Assembly (NCBI RefSeq): GCF_000787575.1 | Contig: NW_012236532.1 | Location: forward strand, 496,001 to 560,000 | Direction: 5' to 3' | Source: Acytostelium subglobosum LB1 | Lineage: Eukaryota; Evosea; Eumycetozoa; Acytosteliales; Acytosteliaceae | Length of the DNA stretch: 64,000 bases | Shown here: positions 46,349 through 58,687 of the stretch, piece by piece | Position numbering within the stretch: the first letter of the stretch is position 1 | How the letters are laid out: each line of letters opens with the position of its first letter | The notes under the pieces: generated by a model | Databases searched by the model: none | The model's input: the letters and a program-made list of their open reading frames with translations, nothing else | Told to the model about the DNA's origin: nothing | Made by a program: the position numbers and the translations under genes

Positions 46349-48088
46349 ATGTTACCAACTTTATCAGTATCAACCAATGCAACAACCGAAGAGGTTGATC
46401 AATGCAATGTCTTTGTGAAGTTCCTTCCAAGTGAATATACTGAGAAGGGTATGATTCCACCAATCACTCAAACTCCCCTACCAATCATTCAAATATACTA
46501 ACTTTAATAATAATTATTAAATAGAATTGTATAACTTATTTGATCATTGTGGTCAAATAGTAAATACAAAGGTGATGGTTAATACAAAGACTGGACAAAG
46601 TCTTGGATATGGCTTTGTAAGGTTCTCTTCACCGACCGAGGCCTCAGACGCCATCCAAAGAATGAATAGATACCAACTAGGCAACAAGACATTGTTGTGC
46701 AAATTGTCCAAACCAATACAAATCGCCAACATTTCGACCGACTCTTTGAGTGGCCAACCCAGTGTCGAGGACCAAGAGATTGGTGAACCATGTCCAACTA
46801 TATTCCTTCGTGTACTCTCCCCTACTATTACCAACGCACAACTTAGAGCTGCTTTTGAACGATTCGGTGAGATCATCGAGTGCCAAGTACACACCAATCC
46901 CATCTCTGGCAAGTCCAAGCGTTCTGGCATGGTACGCTACGCATCCACAGAAGAGGCAACCTATGCACTCGAGCGAATGAAGAATACCATGCTTCTTGGA
47001 GATACTCCATTGATTGGTATGTACCCCTCCACCCCCACCCATACCCTGGAATGATTCCAGATATTTATCAAACATGAATACTAACCTTTTAATTTGATTG
47101 AATAGTTAAATATGGAAAGGTCCTCTACTCACCAAGAGACTCATCTTCCACCTCTTCCTCCTCTTCCTCTTTTTCCTCAGTCTCCGCCTCCGCTTTTTCC
47201 ACAACTTCCGCCTCTTCTCCATCTACTTTTTCCTCTCCTTCCTCCGCGCTCTCCCCAAACATTCGAGGCCACAGCCTTGATATCTCCGCTGTATCCCCAT
47301 CCATCCACTCCCAACAACATCAACATCAACACTCACCTCTTCAATCACCACCTCCTCAACCTCCAACCCAAATAGTATACATGTACCCTTCCACAATTGA
47401 CCAATCTGCGCCAGTCCACGCCACCTCACCATCGCCATACTACATTCAACATCCGCATCAACATCCAGCAGCCATACCAATGGTCTACGGAGGCATGCCA
47501 GCCGGTACTATGGCCGCATATGGCCATGAGAACTATGGTCCACACTATGTGGCACCTTATGACTCTCCGCCTCGTGCCGCGCCAGCAGTATCATACGCAT
47601 CGGCCTATCCATCATACCACCACTCGCATCACTACTATCATCATCACCAACAAACATCAACGCCAGCATCCTACTATCCAATGACCTCAATGGAGAGTCA
47701 TCAAGCATCCAACGATAACGCCACACTTGTAGTCACATGCCAAAGTGAAGTCAACTTCTCCGATTTATACAAAGCATTCTCCAAATATGGCTCGCTCCAG
47801 AGCTTAAAGGTATGTTTATCGCGCGTGCGTGCGAGCCACTCTTGATCGATCGATCGATTGATTGATTGAATGAATGAGTTCATTGTTACTGACTTGTGCC
47901 CATACCATCAGATACAGAAGGGCCAGGACAATGCCAGAGGAGTCACACACTGTCTAATAAGCTATGTGGATCCGGACGATGCTATCAACGCCAAGCACTT
48001 CCTGAATGGCAGTGACATTGGTGACCAGTGCGTCCATGTTGAGCATATGACTGGCGTTGCAGGCGTCGAGTCTCTCTTGTGTAATTAG
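46349..48088 (+). CDS. Three-RRM RNA-binding protein
   Basis: Four exons (46349-46448, 46525-47016, 47106-47809, 47912-48088) encode about 490 residues. RRM1 spans residues about 20-100 with RNP2 CNVFVKFL and RNP1 SLGYGFVRF. RRM2 starts at TIFLRVLSPTITNAQL with a weaker RNP1 (RSGMVRYA). A long Ser/Pro/His/Tyr/Gln-rich linker follows (residues about 195-415). RRM3 (TLVVTCQSEVNFSDLYKAF to CLISYVDPDD) is degenerate. The 2+1 arrangement with a divergent linker resembles ELAV/CELF or Mei2-type post-transcriptional regulators. Exact orthology is not clear. Each splice junction continues an RRM strand or helix, which supports the model. Confidence 0.88.
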
Positions 48089-48272
48089 AATAAACAACGC
48101 GGTGCCGCCAAAAAAGGGTGCGCACTTCGTTGTCCCAAGCCGATCGATCGGCTTCCAATCCTTTTTTTCCTTCCCAATACATCTTGTTCGTACCTTGATG
48201 TGATGTTATGTTGTTGAAGTTGAGATGGAAGGTGGAGTTATGGAGCCAAAGAGAATGATAGCATGGTCCCAA

Positions 48273-49337
48273 TCAGCCCAATGATCTATTGTTGCCTCCT
48301 GTGCACTTGTTGTTGTTGTTGTTGTTGCTCTTGTTCTCGCCTCTTGACTGTGACTCATTGTTGTTGCCGTTGTTGCCATTGTCCAACTGCATGATCTGAC
48401 TGGACATCATCCAGTTTAGTACCAACTCCTTGGGAAGTGATTGAAGGAGACGATCGCGTGCCTCCAGTTTATAATTCAAATCGACAATCTCACTCTCTTT
48501 CGTCTCTATCTTGTCCCTGAGGACGTAATTATTGTTAGAACTTGAACCCTCATCACGATCAATCAATCATGCATACCTCAGAGAATGTATCTCATTGTGA
48601 AGTCTATCCAATGTATCAACGAATCTTGATTGCTTCTGATGATATTGTAATTCATATTGTGCTCTTAGTAGGAAGTTTGATAATCTTCTCCTACTCATAT
48701 CTTCCAAAATCTTATCTCTATCATATTCCTCGTCATCTTCGTCGTCATCCTCATCTTCATCTTCTTCATCTTCGTCATCTTGATCAACATTGACAATATC
48801 ACGAGAAGTAGGAGTACGGACATTCCTCAAATTGCATAGAATTGAACAATCGTCTTCATCATCTTCATCATCACCATTGTCATCATCATCCAACCATTTC
48901 TCCTCATTCTCCATCAAGCTCAATAGTTCACCAAAGCCATATCTTCCATGTTCTGCTTCACTATTACTGCTTGTTGTGCTTGTTGTGCTAGTGCTCGTAC
49001 TTGGAGTACCATTTGTATTGGTAGTTGTTGTACTTGGTAATGTTGGACTTGGTAATGTTGGACTTGTTGTGCTCGTTGTTGTAGTTGTACTTGTAGATGT
49101 GGTAGAGGTAGTCAGAGGTGTCGCATTAATGTGATGATGGTTATGATTCATATTTGCCAATGTATTATTCTTTGTTTGATATGTTGTCCTATTATTACTA
49201 TTACTCCGACTACTACTTGTCGTAGTAGTACTACTACTCTCCTTCTCTATTGCCACCTTTGGTCTCTTCTTTATGCGTTCTCCAGTGCCATCAGTAGAAT
49301 GCATAGCAACATTATCCATACTACTTATAGGTATCAT
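48273..49337 (-). CDS. Low-complexity acidic protein with short coiled coil, unknown function
   Basis: Two exons encode about 335 residues, joined at HSLR|DKIETKE. The N-terminal ~110 residues are Ser/Thr/Asn-rich with a basic patch (ERIKKRPKVA, possible nuclear signal). A short conserved-looking helix is GRYGFGELLSLMENEEKWLD. A long Asp/Glu block follows. The coiled-coil region is DKILEDMSRRRLSNFLLRAQ to SEIVDLNYKLEARDRLLQSL, followed by PKELVLNWMMSSQIMQ and an Asn-rich tail. The acidic block plus basic signal could suit a nuclear or chromatin role, but this is guesswork. An alternative start is the Met at 49319. Confidence 0.7.
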
Positions 49338-49718
49338 GTATATTCTATCTATATGTTATTACTATCTATTACATGTATCTATCTATGTTTGTTTGGTTGG
49401 TTGAGTGGTGTGTGTTTGTTTGAGGGGTGGACAGGATGTCAATGTTCATTCATTCTTTCATTCATTGAAGTAGACATGGTGGGGGTGAAGTTACTCACAG
49501 GCAAAGACGCGCCAACACCTGTAGACACAGGGGAGAACTTTCATTCATTCATTCATACAAACAAAAAAATCAACATCTCGACTTCATTTTCATCATCAAC
49601 CATCACTATCTCTTTCATTCTTATCACATCACATCTATATCCTATCTCTTTATATATATCTATATTGTATTGTATTGTATTGTATTTGTTATAAGATCAA
49701 GTAGCTAGCCACTCAAAC

Positions 49719-51951
49719 ATGGATAACGAACAGATGAAGAGTCAGAGGAAGAAGGAGTTGGAGGATATGAAGAAGAGGATTGCATTGTTGAAGGAACAGA
49801 AGAGTGCATTGGCCGAACAGAAAAAGACGACTCCAACTGGTACTACAAGTCCACCAACTGCAACTGCCACCTCATCATCTCCACCAATGCCATCTAGCAG
49901 CAACAACAACAACAACATGGACTTTGACTCGTTGATGAACTCCATTCATCAGATCGTCCCATCTGCGCCACCACCTACCCTCAACGACGACTCTGCCAAG
50001 CATGATAATCAAGCCGCACCAGTCAAGTCGTACGTATCCACTTCCTCACTTCATTATCATCATCGTGCTGGCGAGTGTACTGACCAGACCCATCAATCAA
50101 TCGATCAATCATTCAATCATAGATACAAGCCTGTGCTCACCATCCAGAGCTTGGTAATTGACATTGATATCCCACCAAAGGAGATACCAATGTACTCAAA
50201 GGGAACACAGACTCTTGAGCCTGAGCCTCTTAGCGAGGAGGATGCTGCCAAGCTAGCACTCAATACACCAACCAAGGCAAAGTTGAAGTATCAACCAACA
50301 TTCCTCCAGCAACAGCAGCAACAGCAACAGTTGTCATCCTCCAATCAAGGAACAGATACTCCCATTGAACCTGTCGAGCAGCCAGACTTCAATGAGCCAC
50401 AGATCGAGGGTAAGACATGCTTGCTTGTGCACGATAGATCACTCACCCATTCAATCATACTGACATGTGTTAACGCGATACAGAGCTTAGCGAGCATGAT
50501 AAGAACAACATCTTGGAGTCAGACTCATTCAGATCATTCTTCTCAAGGTCATCCAAGGTCATTGAGAGAGCACTCTACTTGGATGATTCAATTGATATTC
50601 TGGTTGACTACACCAAGTCTGATGAAGTGTAAGTGAGATTACTTTGATTGATTGGTTGATGGACTGGATTGGAGAAGAGTACTGATCATTTATGTATCAC
50701 GATATAGAACCAAGTCATCGACAAAGGAATTGACACTTGTTGGCACATTGGCTGATGAGAGATGGACCAAGCATAGATCAGTCACCGACATCAATTGGTC
50801 ACCAAAGCACCCAGAACTTGTTGTAACATCATACTCTTCGAATGAAGCTGGCTCACACGATCCCGATGGAGTTGTACTGGTTTGGTCAGTTAACAACTAC
50901 TTCCAGAAGCCAGAGTATACATTTAATTGTCAGGTATGTATGCCCAATCATTCAATCAGTCAAACCATCAATCATACATGATGTACTCATTCAACCTCAC
51001 ATGATATAGTCCCCTGTGATGACAACATTCTTCTCAAGATTCCATCATACATTGATCGTTGGAGGAACTTATTCAGGTCAGATCGTGGTATGGGATACAC
51101 GTTCAAAGTCGACACCAGTGCAGAGAACTCCATTGTCATCAATCGGACACACTCATCCAGTGTACAGCATGTCGGTGGTGGGATCGGCCAACGCAAACAG
51201 CTTGGTCTCCATATCGACCGATGGCAAGCTATGCAGCTGGAGTCTTGAGAACTTGTCACAGCCCATCGAAACACTGGACTTGAACTCGCGCAACAACACC
51301 AACATCTCGACTACGGCCTCGATCGCCGTCACGTCGCTGGTGTTCCCCGAGAGCGAGATGAACTCATTCTACGTCGGCACAGAGGAGGGCGTCATCTATC
51401 AGGCGCAGCGTCATGGCGCCAAGGCCGGCGTCAACGAGCGATTCAAGGGACACTATGGCCCCATCACCTCTGTCGACTTCCATCCCTCGCGCGGCAGCAC
51501 AGACTTCTCCAACCTGTTCCTGTCCTCATCCACCGACTGGACTTGCAAGTTGTGGTCGACCAACAAGACAGAGACACCAATCTATTCATTCGAGGACTAC
51601 GTCGAGTATGTGTACGATGCACGATGGTCGCCTACGGCACCATCGATCTTTGCTACGGGTGACGGAAGTGGACAGCTGTCTCTGTGGGATCTCAACGAGG
51701 AGACAGAGGCGCCCATCTTCCGCATCAAGCCCTCGTCACGCTCGCTCAACAGGATCTCTTGGTCTGCTGATGGCAAGCGTCTGTTGGCTGGTGACAGCGC
51801 CGGTTCGTTGTATCTCTACGACTCTAGCCAGTTCGCCTCGCCACAGCCCGATGATTGGAACCGTTTCGGCGATGTTGTAAATAAGCTCACGTCCAAGCCA
51901 CTCAGTCTGCAACAAGACTCGCCAACCTTGGGCCACGCCGACCACGAATAG
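49719..51951 (+). CDS. Cytoplasmic dynein intermediate chain
   Basis: A five-exon gene of about 640 residues. The N-terminal Lys/Glu coiled coil ([20 protein letters not shown]) is the p150-glued/NudE-binding helix. A Ser/Pro/Asn linker follows. [10 protein letters not shown] contains the KxTQT-type LC8 light-chain-binding motif. Then come Gln-rich sequence and the heavy-chain-binding WD40 propeller, with repeats such as [71 protein letters not shown] and [12 protein letters not shown]. The order and motifs fit the dynein-1 intermediate chain, which scaffolds the motor and links it to dynactin. Introns carry TCAA repeats. It is convergent with the importin gene (about 200 bp apart). Confidence 0.94.
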
Positions 51952-52152
51952 ACACACCGCAACAACAGCCCAAAAGGTTAGACTTACATCCATCATCCAT
52001 CAACCAAAAGAGTGCGCTCGCGTTCACATAACAGTCGTCGACGTTCGAACCAATAATAAACCAATCGATCAATAATGTTCTAATCATGCACGCGAGCATG
52101 CATGTGTATGTATTGCTATAATTCAGGAGACTTGAGGGTTTCCAGCACCTGT

Positions 52153-55100
52153 TTAGTTGCCGGCCATCTTGCCCTTGAGAAGGGTGACAAAGGTCTCGAT
52201 CTTGGTGCGCACGGCCTGATCCAGCTTCTTCTTGGTCAAGTCGTGCTCAAAGATGGCAAAGACCTTCTGAGTGTAGGGCGCAATGAGGTCGAGCTTTGTC
52301 GAGTACAGCGCCTGGATGGCGTTGAACACAGCGCCAATCTCCTCCTCGTCCTTCTTGACGGGCAGGCGAGCAAAGAGCAGTGGTAGCACCTCGCCCAGTG
52401 GGACGTTCTGAGCATTGCTTGCGATTAATCTACAGATGCAACCCAGTGCGTTGTCAATGACCTCAGGCTCCTCGTTGTCGTTCAAAAGTGGAGCGACGCC
52501 CTGGAGAATGGCCATGTAGTGCTCGCTCTTGGTGGTGACGCATGACGATGCCAGGATTCCCAAAAGGAAGCATGACACTCTCCTGACTTGTGCTGACTCG
52601 TCCTTGAGGCCCTTGATACCCATTGGGTACAGTCTATCAAAGAGGTTGCTGCAGTCTGTCTCAATGACCTTGATAATCTCGGCAACAGTTCCAACGACAC
52701 ATGCTCTAATCGAATGATGATTGGTTGGTTTCTGTTTGTGTGGAAATTGATTGATTGATTGGTTAGTCTATGCTTGAGTGGGCATCGCGATCGATCAGTC
52801 CATGGATTGTACTTACGGTCAACTTTAGAAGATGGACAAGAGCGTTGTCGATATATGATTTAAACATGGGGCCAGAGACTGTGGCAATCTCAATCATGCA
52901 TTCGGATGCGTAATGCAAGAGTGAGTAGTCGGGATCCTCATCGTCCTCCTCGTCGAGATCCTCCTCGGCGTGATCATCCTCATCATCCTCGTCCTCCTCG
53001 TCCTGTGGACCGGTGGTGTCGGCTTGGTTCGCGGTCTGGCAGTAGAGGTTGCCCATGACGACCTGCAGCACACCGCCACCAACCATCTCCAAGTATGGTG
53101 CGATGGCACCTGGACCCAACAGGGCAACGGTGTCGGCAATGCTGCCAAATGCTCTAGATACGACGCTCTTGTCCTTCTCATGGGACAGAATGTTACCGTA
53201 GGCCTGGAATGAGAAGTCCAGCAGCATGCGGACCTGCTCAGAGACGGCGGCGCCAAAGTCTCCCTTGGTCCACACAGGGTTGGGTGCAGGGAAGCATGTG
53301 TTGATTGAGACGGCCAAGCTCTGAAGGGTGATCAGAGACTCGAAACGGATATCCTCGTGGAAGTATGCCAGGAGTTGCTCGAGCGAGGTGATGACCTGGC
53401 CCGAGTATGGAAGGAATGATTGTGGCAGTGACACAGCGATCACTCCGATAGCGTGGATTGCTGCGCACTTCTCGTCGAGGAATGATGTCCTCACGCTGAT
53501 GCTGGTGCCCAAGTCGTCCTCGTCATCCTCATCATCCTCATCATTGTCAATGCCATCGATATCGTTCTCTGTCTGTCTGTTGCTCTCGACACCGTCGTCC
53601 GACATGGACGACTTGATCAGCTGCTCCATGACGCCGGGCAGGAAGGAGGCAAGCTCCTCGCCAAAGTGCTCAAAGATTCTTGCGTAGAACTCGAATGTGG
53701 CCTCCTTGAGTTCAGAGCTGGGCAATGTGGTGATGCCATCATGTGCCAATGTCATCAGGTTGTGGATGATTGGACGGAACTTATCCTTGGGCACGGCCTT
53801 GACGAGCGAGCCAACGCACTCGGTGGCATTTGATCGCAACATGATCAGCTGTGGCTCCTTTGTGGCCAGGAGGTCCTTGATAACGTTGAGCACGCCGTCA
53901 AAGTATGGCTCAAAGTCCTGCTCAGCAGAGATGGCAATCGCGCAGATGGCCGACAGAGCAAACTCCTTGACCTGATTGTTGGGGCGCATCATCAGCTCGC
54001 CCAGCTTGTTCATGGTGATGGCGAGGATTGGCTGCAGATGCTCGCGCTCGAGGTTGGAGAGGAAATTCTCCAGGGCGAAGCAGCAGCGCAGAATGAAGTG
54101 GTCGTCTGGGTCCGACAGCGACTGGAAGATACGTGGGAAAATGACGTTGGCGTACTTGTATATCTCTGGGTTGACGTTCTCTGAGAGACGTGCCATGCAC
54201 ACACAGGCGTTCTGGCGCACAAGCTTGTCGGGGTCGTCCAGCGACTTGGAGATCAGTGTGACTACTTGCTCGATGTTGTCACGCATGTCCTCAGCGCATC
54301 CGTAGGACAGCTGCTGGATGATCATTGGTGCAGCCACACGCTTGGATCTGTCGGGACTGGCCACAAACTCGGCCAACACTGGCAGGATTGGATTGAATAC
54401 CAGTCTAGCACTGAAGGCTTCGCCACAATGTCGCAGGGCGATTCCAGCAGACTCGTACAAGTGATCGTCTTCGAGCTCATCAGAGAGGTTGCAACCCTCT
54501 GCTGCCATAATATGGAAAAGCAATTGGAGCAATGGTTGGATGAGATTACTCTTCTTTAGTACCTTTGGTTTGCTACAAGTGATCATCATCATTTGGATTT
54601 GAATGTTAGTGATTGATTGAGTGATTGGAATCATTCCAGGTGTGATTTGAGCACATACTATTCGACCATTGTTCTCAAGAACTCGATGGCTGCTGTACGA
54701 ATGGTTGGATCAATGTTGGAGTTGGATCCAACCTCGAGTGAGAACTTGCAAATCAATGGAAGTTGTTGGACAATGTCTGATGAATGCTGTGGAATGATGA
54801 TGAGTGCGTTAGTGATGCACTCTGAGGCCAAGCCGCTAGGACAGCCAAGGATCCTTGACAACTTACACTCTCAGCCAGGTCATCAAACACTTCGTATGAT
54901 GTGATGACGTCGTCCTCCAACATGTTCTCGATTGAAATCTTGATGACGTCGATCATTGGAGGCAGCAGATTGATCAACTTGCCAATGATGTCGGGCTGTC
55001 CGCTAAAGGCCATCATGGCCGAGCCAACTGCGCGAAGGGCGCTCGAACGCACACGGATGACCGGGTCGATCAGACCGTTGGACATGATGACGACCATCTC

Positions 55101-55679
55101 CTCGGTGTGCTTGGCGACCGACACGCAGTTGTTGGAGAGCAGCGTGTCAAAGAAGTGCATCTGTAGCTCGCGTGTCGCGGGGTCCTGCTGCGACGAGAGC
55201 TGGTAGAGGAAGGGTGTGAACTGCTTCCATTGTGCGACGGGCAACTCCACGCGACATATAATGATCATGATCTCTGCGATCGATCTCCTAATTGTAAAAT
55301 CTGTCTCCTTGTTAAACAGATCGATCATCAAATTCTTTACAGCCTCTCTATTCTGGCTTGACAACTTTGTCCAATGTACTACCAACTTCTTTCTCATCAA
55401 TACTGCTGCTACATGTTTGATCTACGAATGATTGATTGATTGAGCGGGTCAGTCATTGAGCGAGCGAGTCTGATGGAATGAGTGATCGATTGAGAGAGTT
55501 AATGTGTGTACCTCTTTGAATTGTGAGCTCTGAATGTGATGTGCCAGGATTAGGGAGGCATTTGGGTTCTTGAGCAGAGTGTTCAACTTGGCTGTGGCCA
55601 TTTGAACAGTGTTGGTGTCTGGCTGAAGGATGCCTCTGAGATTCTGCTCGACCTCATTGATTTGTTCTTGTGATGCCAT
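52153..55679 (-). CDS. Importin-beta family karyopherin, importin-4/Kap123-like
   Basis: A multi-exon gene of about 1080 residues starting MASQEQINEVEQNLRGIL. The N-terminal importin-beta region is recognised by RMKKLVVHW-type sequence (ours VLMRKKLVVHWTKL). HEAT repeats run throughout. Two acidic loops (DNDEDDEDDEDDLG near 53510-53550, and the DEEDEDDEDDH stretch near 52930-53000) are typical of importin-4/5. The segment SVRTSFLDEKCAAIHAIGVI followed by FLPYSGQV aligns with importin-4/Kap123 signatures. These receptors import ribosomal proteins and histones with RanGTP release. Assignment to importin-4 rather than importin-5 is by eye. The start Met is preferred over upstream in-frame Mets because MASQEQ begins the conserved helix. 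Confidence 0.9.
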
Positions 55680-57217
55680 TATAGATATATAATGTATATA
55701 TATGTACGTATTACAAGATGTTGGATAACGGAGATGATGGTTGTGAGTGTTCAACTACGATGAAACGAGACTCGTTCGTTTTGTTTGTTTCAAAAAAGAA
55801 CTCAAAGTAGCTCTGAGTGGACAATTATTCATTTTTTCTCTTCACACAACACTTTGTTGTTGTCGTGGCGCCAACTTGTTAACAAGTTGCTCTGTCTTCA
55901 TGGCTAGCCATGTACATTGTTAAAGGAGTTAGTAGTATAAATGTTGACCACGGTTGTTATTATTCATTCAATCACTTCAATCATTCAATCATTCAATCAT
56001 TCATTCATTCATTCATCATTCATTACAACAAATATCAAAGAATAAGTTCTTCTTGTTGTGAGACACTTGATGATTGTGTTGAAGAAGGAGAGATCAGACA
56101 TCCGATTTGAATCACCCAACACAAACAAACAAACAGACAAGATGTCACATTACTTGACACCTTTTTGCACTGCCTTTTTGTCTTGTCCTCTAGGTTTACT
56201 GATTGTTCAAATAAATGACTTGTGATCTTGTGTGTCTTGTTATTTCCAGATGGTAAAAGATAGCTCGACAATCTCCAACAACAAGCACCAAAACAGACAC
56301 ACACTACATTGTTCTTGACTTCAAGAACCAAAGAGTTAACAGTCCACTCATCATTTTAAAAGGATAACCTCGTGTCGGGGAGATGCGCGCTCAGTCAAAT
56401 TAATCAAAGATAACAAAGAATCTGATTAGGAGGTATGTATGGGAGTATGGACTCATGTCCTGCCCCATGTGCAATCATGATCCCATCCCTCCGCACCCCC
56501 TCATGCTGCAAGTCCAAACACACCGTATCACTGGGCCTCCTCATACCTAGAGTCGACCAAATCAAATCAAAAACTTGTTTGGAAATATCGCGTTTGTGGA
56601 CCATTTGAAGGTATCGTCTAACCCCCCGCTCATGATCCTCAAAAACACTCGTCTTCATACTGATTAACCATGAGCTGGAGACAGGACCAAGGGCACTGGT
56701 AGCCCTGTCCATTGATCAGCTGATCACTTCAACTCGGTCATTGACTTATTTGCTAGCTATATCTATCAGTGTTATTATTGTCGTTCATCCATCATTATCC
56801 ACCTATCACATCATTGATATAACTTTGTTAAACATAGCTATCCGTTGCTGTTTGTTGCTGCTGTTTGAATAGTTGACTTAATAAAACAGCCTTCCGCTGA
56901 CAGGACACCAGAAGGGACCTTTTAATTAAAAAGTCGTCGCTACACTTAAACACTTCACTTCACTTCACTCTCATCTCATCTCATCACATATCTGCAACCA
57001 ATCAATCAAACAAACAACCAATCATTCATCCACAACCAACCAATATCTAACTAATCAATCACTCACATACACTGGTAATACAAGTATAGTTTTAATCAAA
57101 ACTGCTTATAATCTACCATCCATCATCAATCAANAACAACCATCATCCACACTCATACATCGCATCACAATCACAATCACACATAAATATATTTATATTA
57201 TATAACAAAACAGAAAC
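55680..57217. other. 1.5-kb divergent intergenic region, importin / Rap-like GTPase
   Basis: Contains ATTC/TCAA repeats (about 55963-56022), an ambiguous base at 57134 and a leader rich in CAAT/CATC. On the minus strand a 102-codon frame (56404-56712) has fairly balanced codons but no recognisable domain, signal peptide or introns. It is left as an orphan frame. Confidence 0.45.
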
Positions 57218-57932
57218 ATGAATAACATCAAACTGGTAGTACTAGGTGCCGGATCAGTTGGCAAGGTATGTGTAACAAACATTACTTCAGCTCCAGGTCC
57301 ACACATGTCCTGACCCCTCACCCCATGGAACTATTCCAATCACACAGAGTTCTTTGACAATTCGTTATGTCCACAACGAGTTTATTGATAGAGTATGATA
57401 TCCAATCAATCTCATGTACATATCCAGTCCAACTAATCAATCAAAATCAATCAAATTATAGTATGACCCAACCATTGAGGATATGTACCGCAAGGTTGTA
57501 GAGATAAGTGGTGATCACTTTATGCTGGAGATCATGGATACGGCTGGAACAGAGACCTTTTTGGCAATGAGAGACCTATATATTAGGAATGGCCAAGCAT
57601 TTATGTTGGTCTATAGTATAACTTCAAAGTCATCATTCTTGGACCTCGAGTCTGTAAAGGATCAGATATTGCGTGTAAAGGATATGCCAGTGTCCAAGCT
57701 GCCCATACTGGTGATTGGCAACAAATCGGATCTGGAGAATGAGCGTCAAGTACAGTCTCAGGAAGCCGAGAAGGCCTGTGCCAAGTGGGGACTGCCCTTC
57801 ATGGAGACCAGTGCCAAGACCAACATGAACATCTCCTCCGCCTTTGAGTGTTTGGTACGCGAGATGCAAAAGAAGACACTCGGCAAGAATAAGTCCTCCA
57901 AGAAGAAGGCAAACTTCTGTCACATTTGCTAA
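57218..57932 (+). CDS. Rap-like small GTPase of the Ras superfamily
   Basis: Three exons (57218-57265, 57348-57392, 57462-57932) encode 187 residues. G1 is GAGSVGKSS, G2 effector loop YDPTIED (residues 32-38), G3 DTAGTETF with Thr61, G4 NKSD and G5 ETSAKT. Thr at 61 and LAMRDLYIRNGQAFMLVYSI are Rap hallmarks (Ras has Gln61). Position 13 is Ser rather than the usual Gly. The C-terminus is polybasic (KNKSSKKKANF) and ends CHIC, a CaaX-like prenylation box with Cys as last residue. Rap proteins control adhesion, myosin and polarity in Dictyostelium. The exon 1/2 junction falls inside the P-loop. Confidence 0.93.
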
Positions 57933-58444
57933 GCTTCATTGTCCATTGGTCAATTGTCCATCACCTGCCACTCATATATGGCACTCTCCCCCAACCTCCC
58001 CAACATCAATATCACTCCACAACTATATCTATTTATTATTATATTATATCCATCATATATACATATATATCATTCATCGTCTATTAGAGTGATGATGGTC
58101 ATTATCATCATCATCAGCTCTCAACCAACCCCCAGCCATCCACTTCAACCCAGCACAAAGGAGTCCATTCACATGACTTCCAAATATATTATCCAGTATA
58201 CCATCCACCGCCACCAACATCCAAGAAGTAGATGAGACCTGAGTGTACATCATCGTCTGTTTTAAAACCCTACCTTCCAAATATATAAACAAATATATCC
58301 TATCCACTCAATCAAATACATTTGATCAATATGGGAGTTTGCTCAACAGGTGGTGATTGGGTTTGCAAACACACTAGTCAATCAAATAATGTCTGGACAC
58401 TTTGGAAGGAATGATTGAATGGGTTCAAACAATAGGTTGTAGAT
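57933..58444. other. Convergent 3' spacer
   Basis: 3' flank of the Rap-like gene, with AT-rich repeats near 58020-58075. No further gene is seen. Confidence 0.5.
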
Positions 58445-58645
58445 CTATTTAGGTGCATAGAAATTGAAGGTTCCATTGTGTTGATGATGGTTGTTGGGTT
58501 TGTACAGACGTGGGGCAAAGGTGTTGGAAGTAGGGTAAGAGGGGCTGGCGCAGGACATGGGTATGGTTGAGTTGAGTTGGGTGTTGAGTATTGGTCGGTC
58601 CAAGTTTGTTTGTTTGTTGTTGTTATCGGCACTGCCATTGTGCAT
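58445..58645 (-). CDS. Small ORF directly downstream of, and in frame with, the dioxygenase gene
   Basis: A 66-codon frame from the Met at 58645, Asn/Thr/Pro-rich (DRPILNTQLNSTIPMSC to HQHNGTFNFYAPK). It is in the same frame as the upstream dioxygenase gene. After that gene's tandem TAA TAA stop, no other stop occurs until 58445 (about 79 codons). It could be a separate short gene, a read-through or alternatively spliced extension, or a chance frame in a 3' UTR. No domain is recognised. Confidence 0.35.
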   Translation of the reverse strand: MHNGSADNNNKQTNLDRPILNTQLNSTIPMSCASPSYPTSNTFAPRLYKPNNHHQHNGTFNFYAPK

Positions 58646-58687
58646 TGACGCTGCAGCGCTGATTGATGTCCAATAAATAATCCATTA

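Noticed and set aside
52020-52050. GTTCGAACC, reminiscent of a tRNA T-loop
   Set aside because: No matching acceptor, D or anticodon stems within about 90 bases on either strand.
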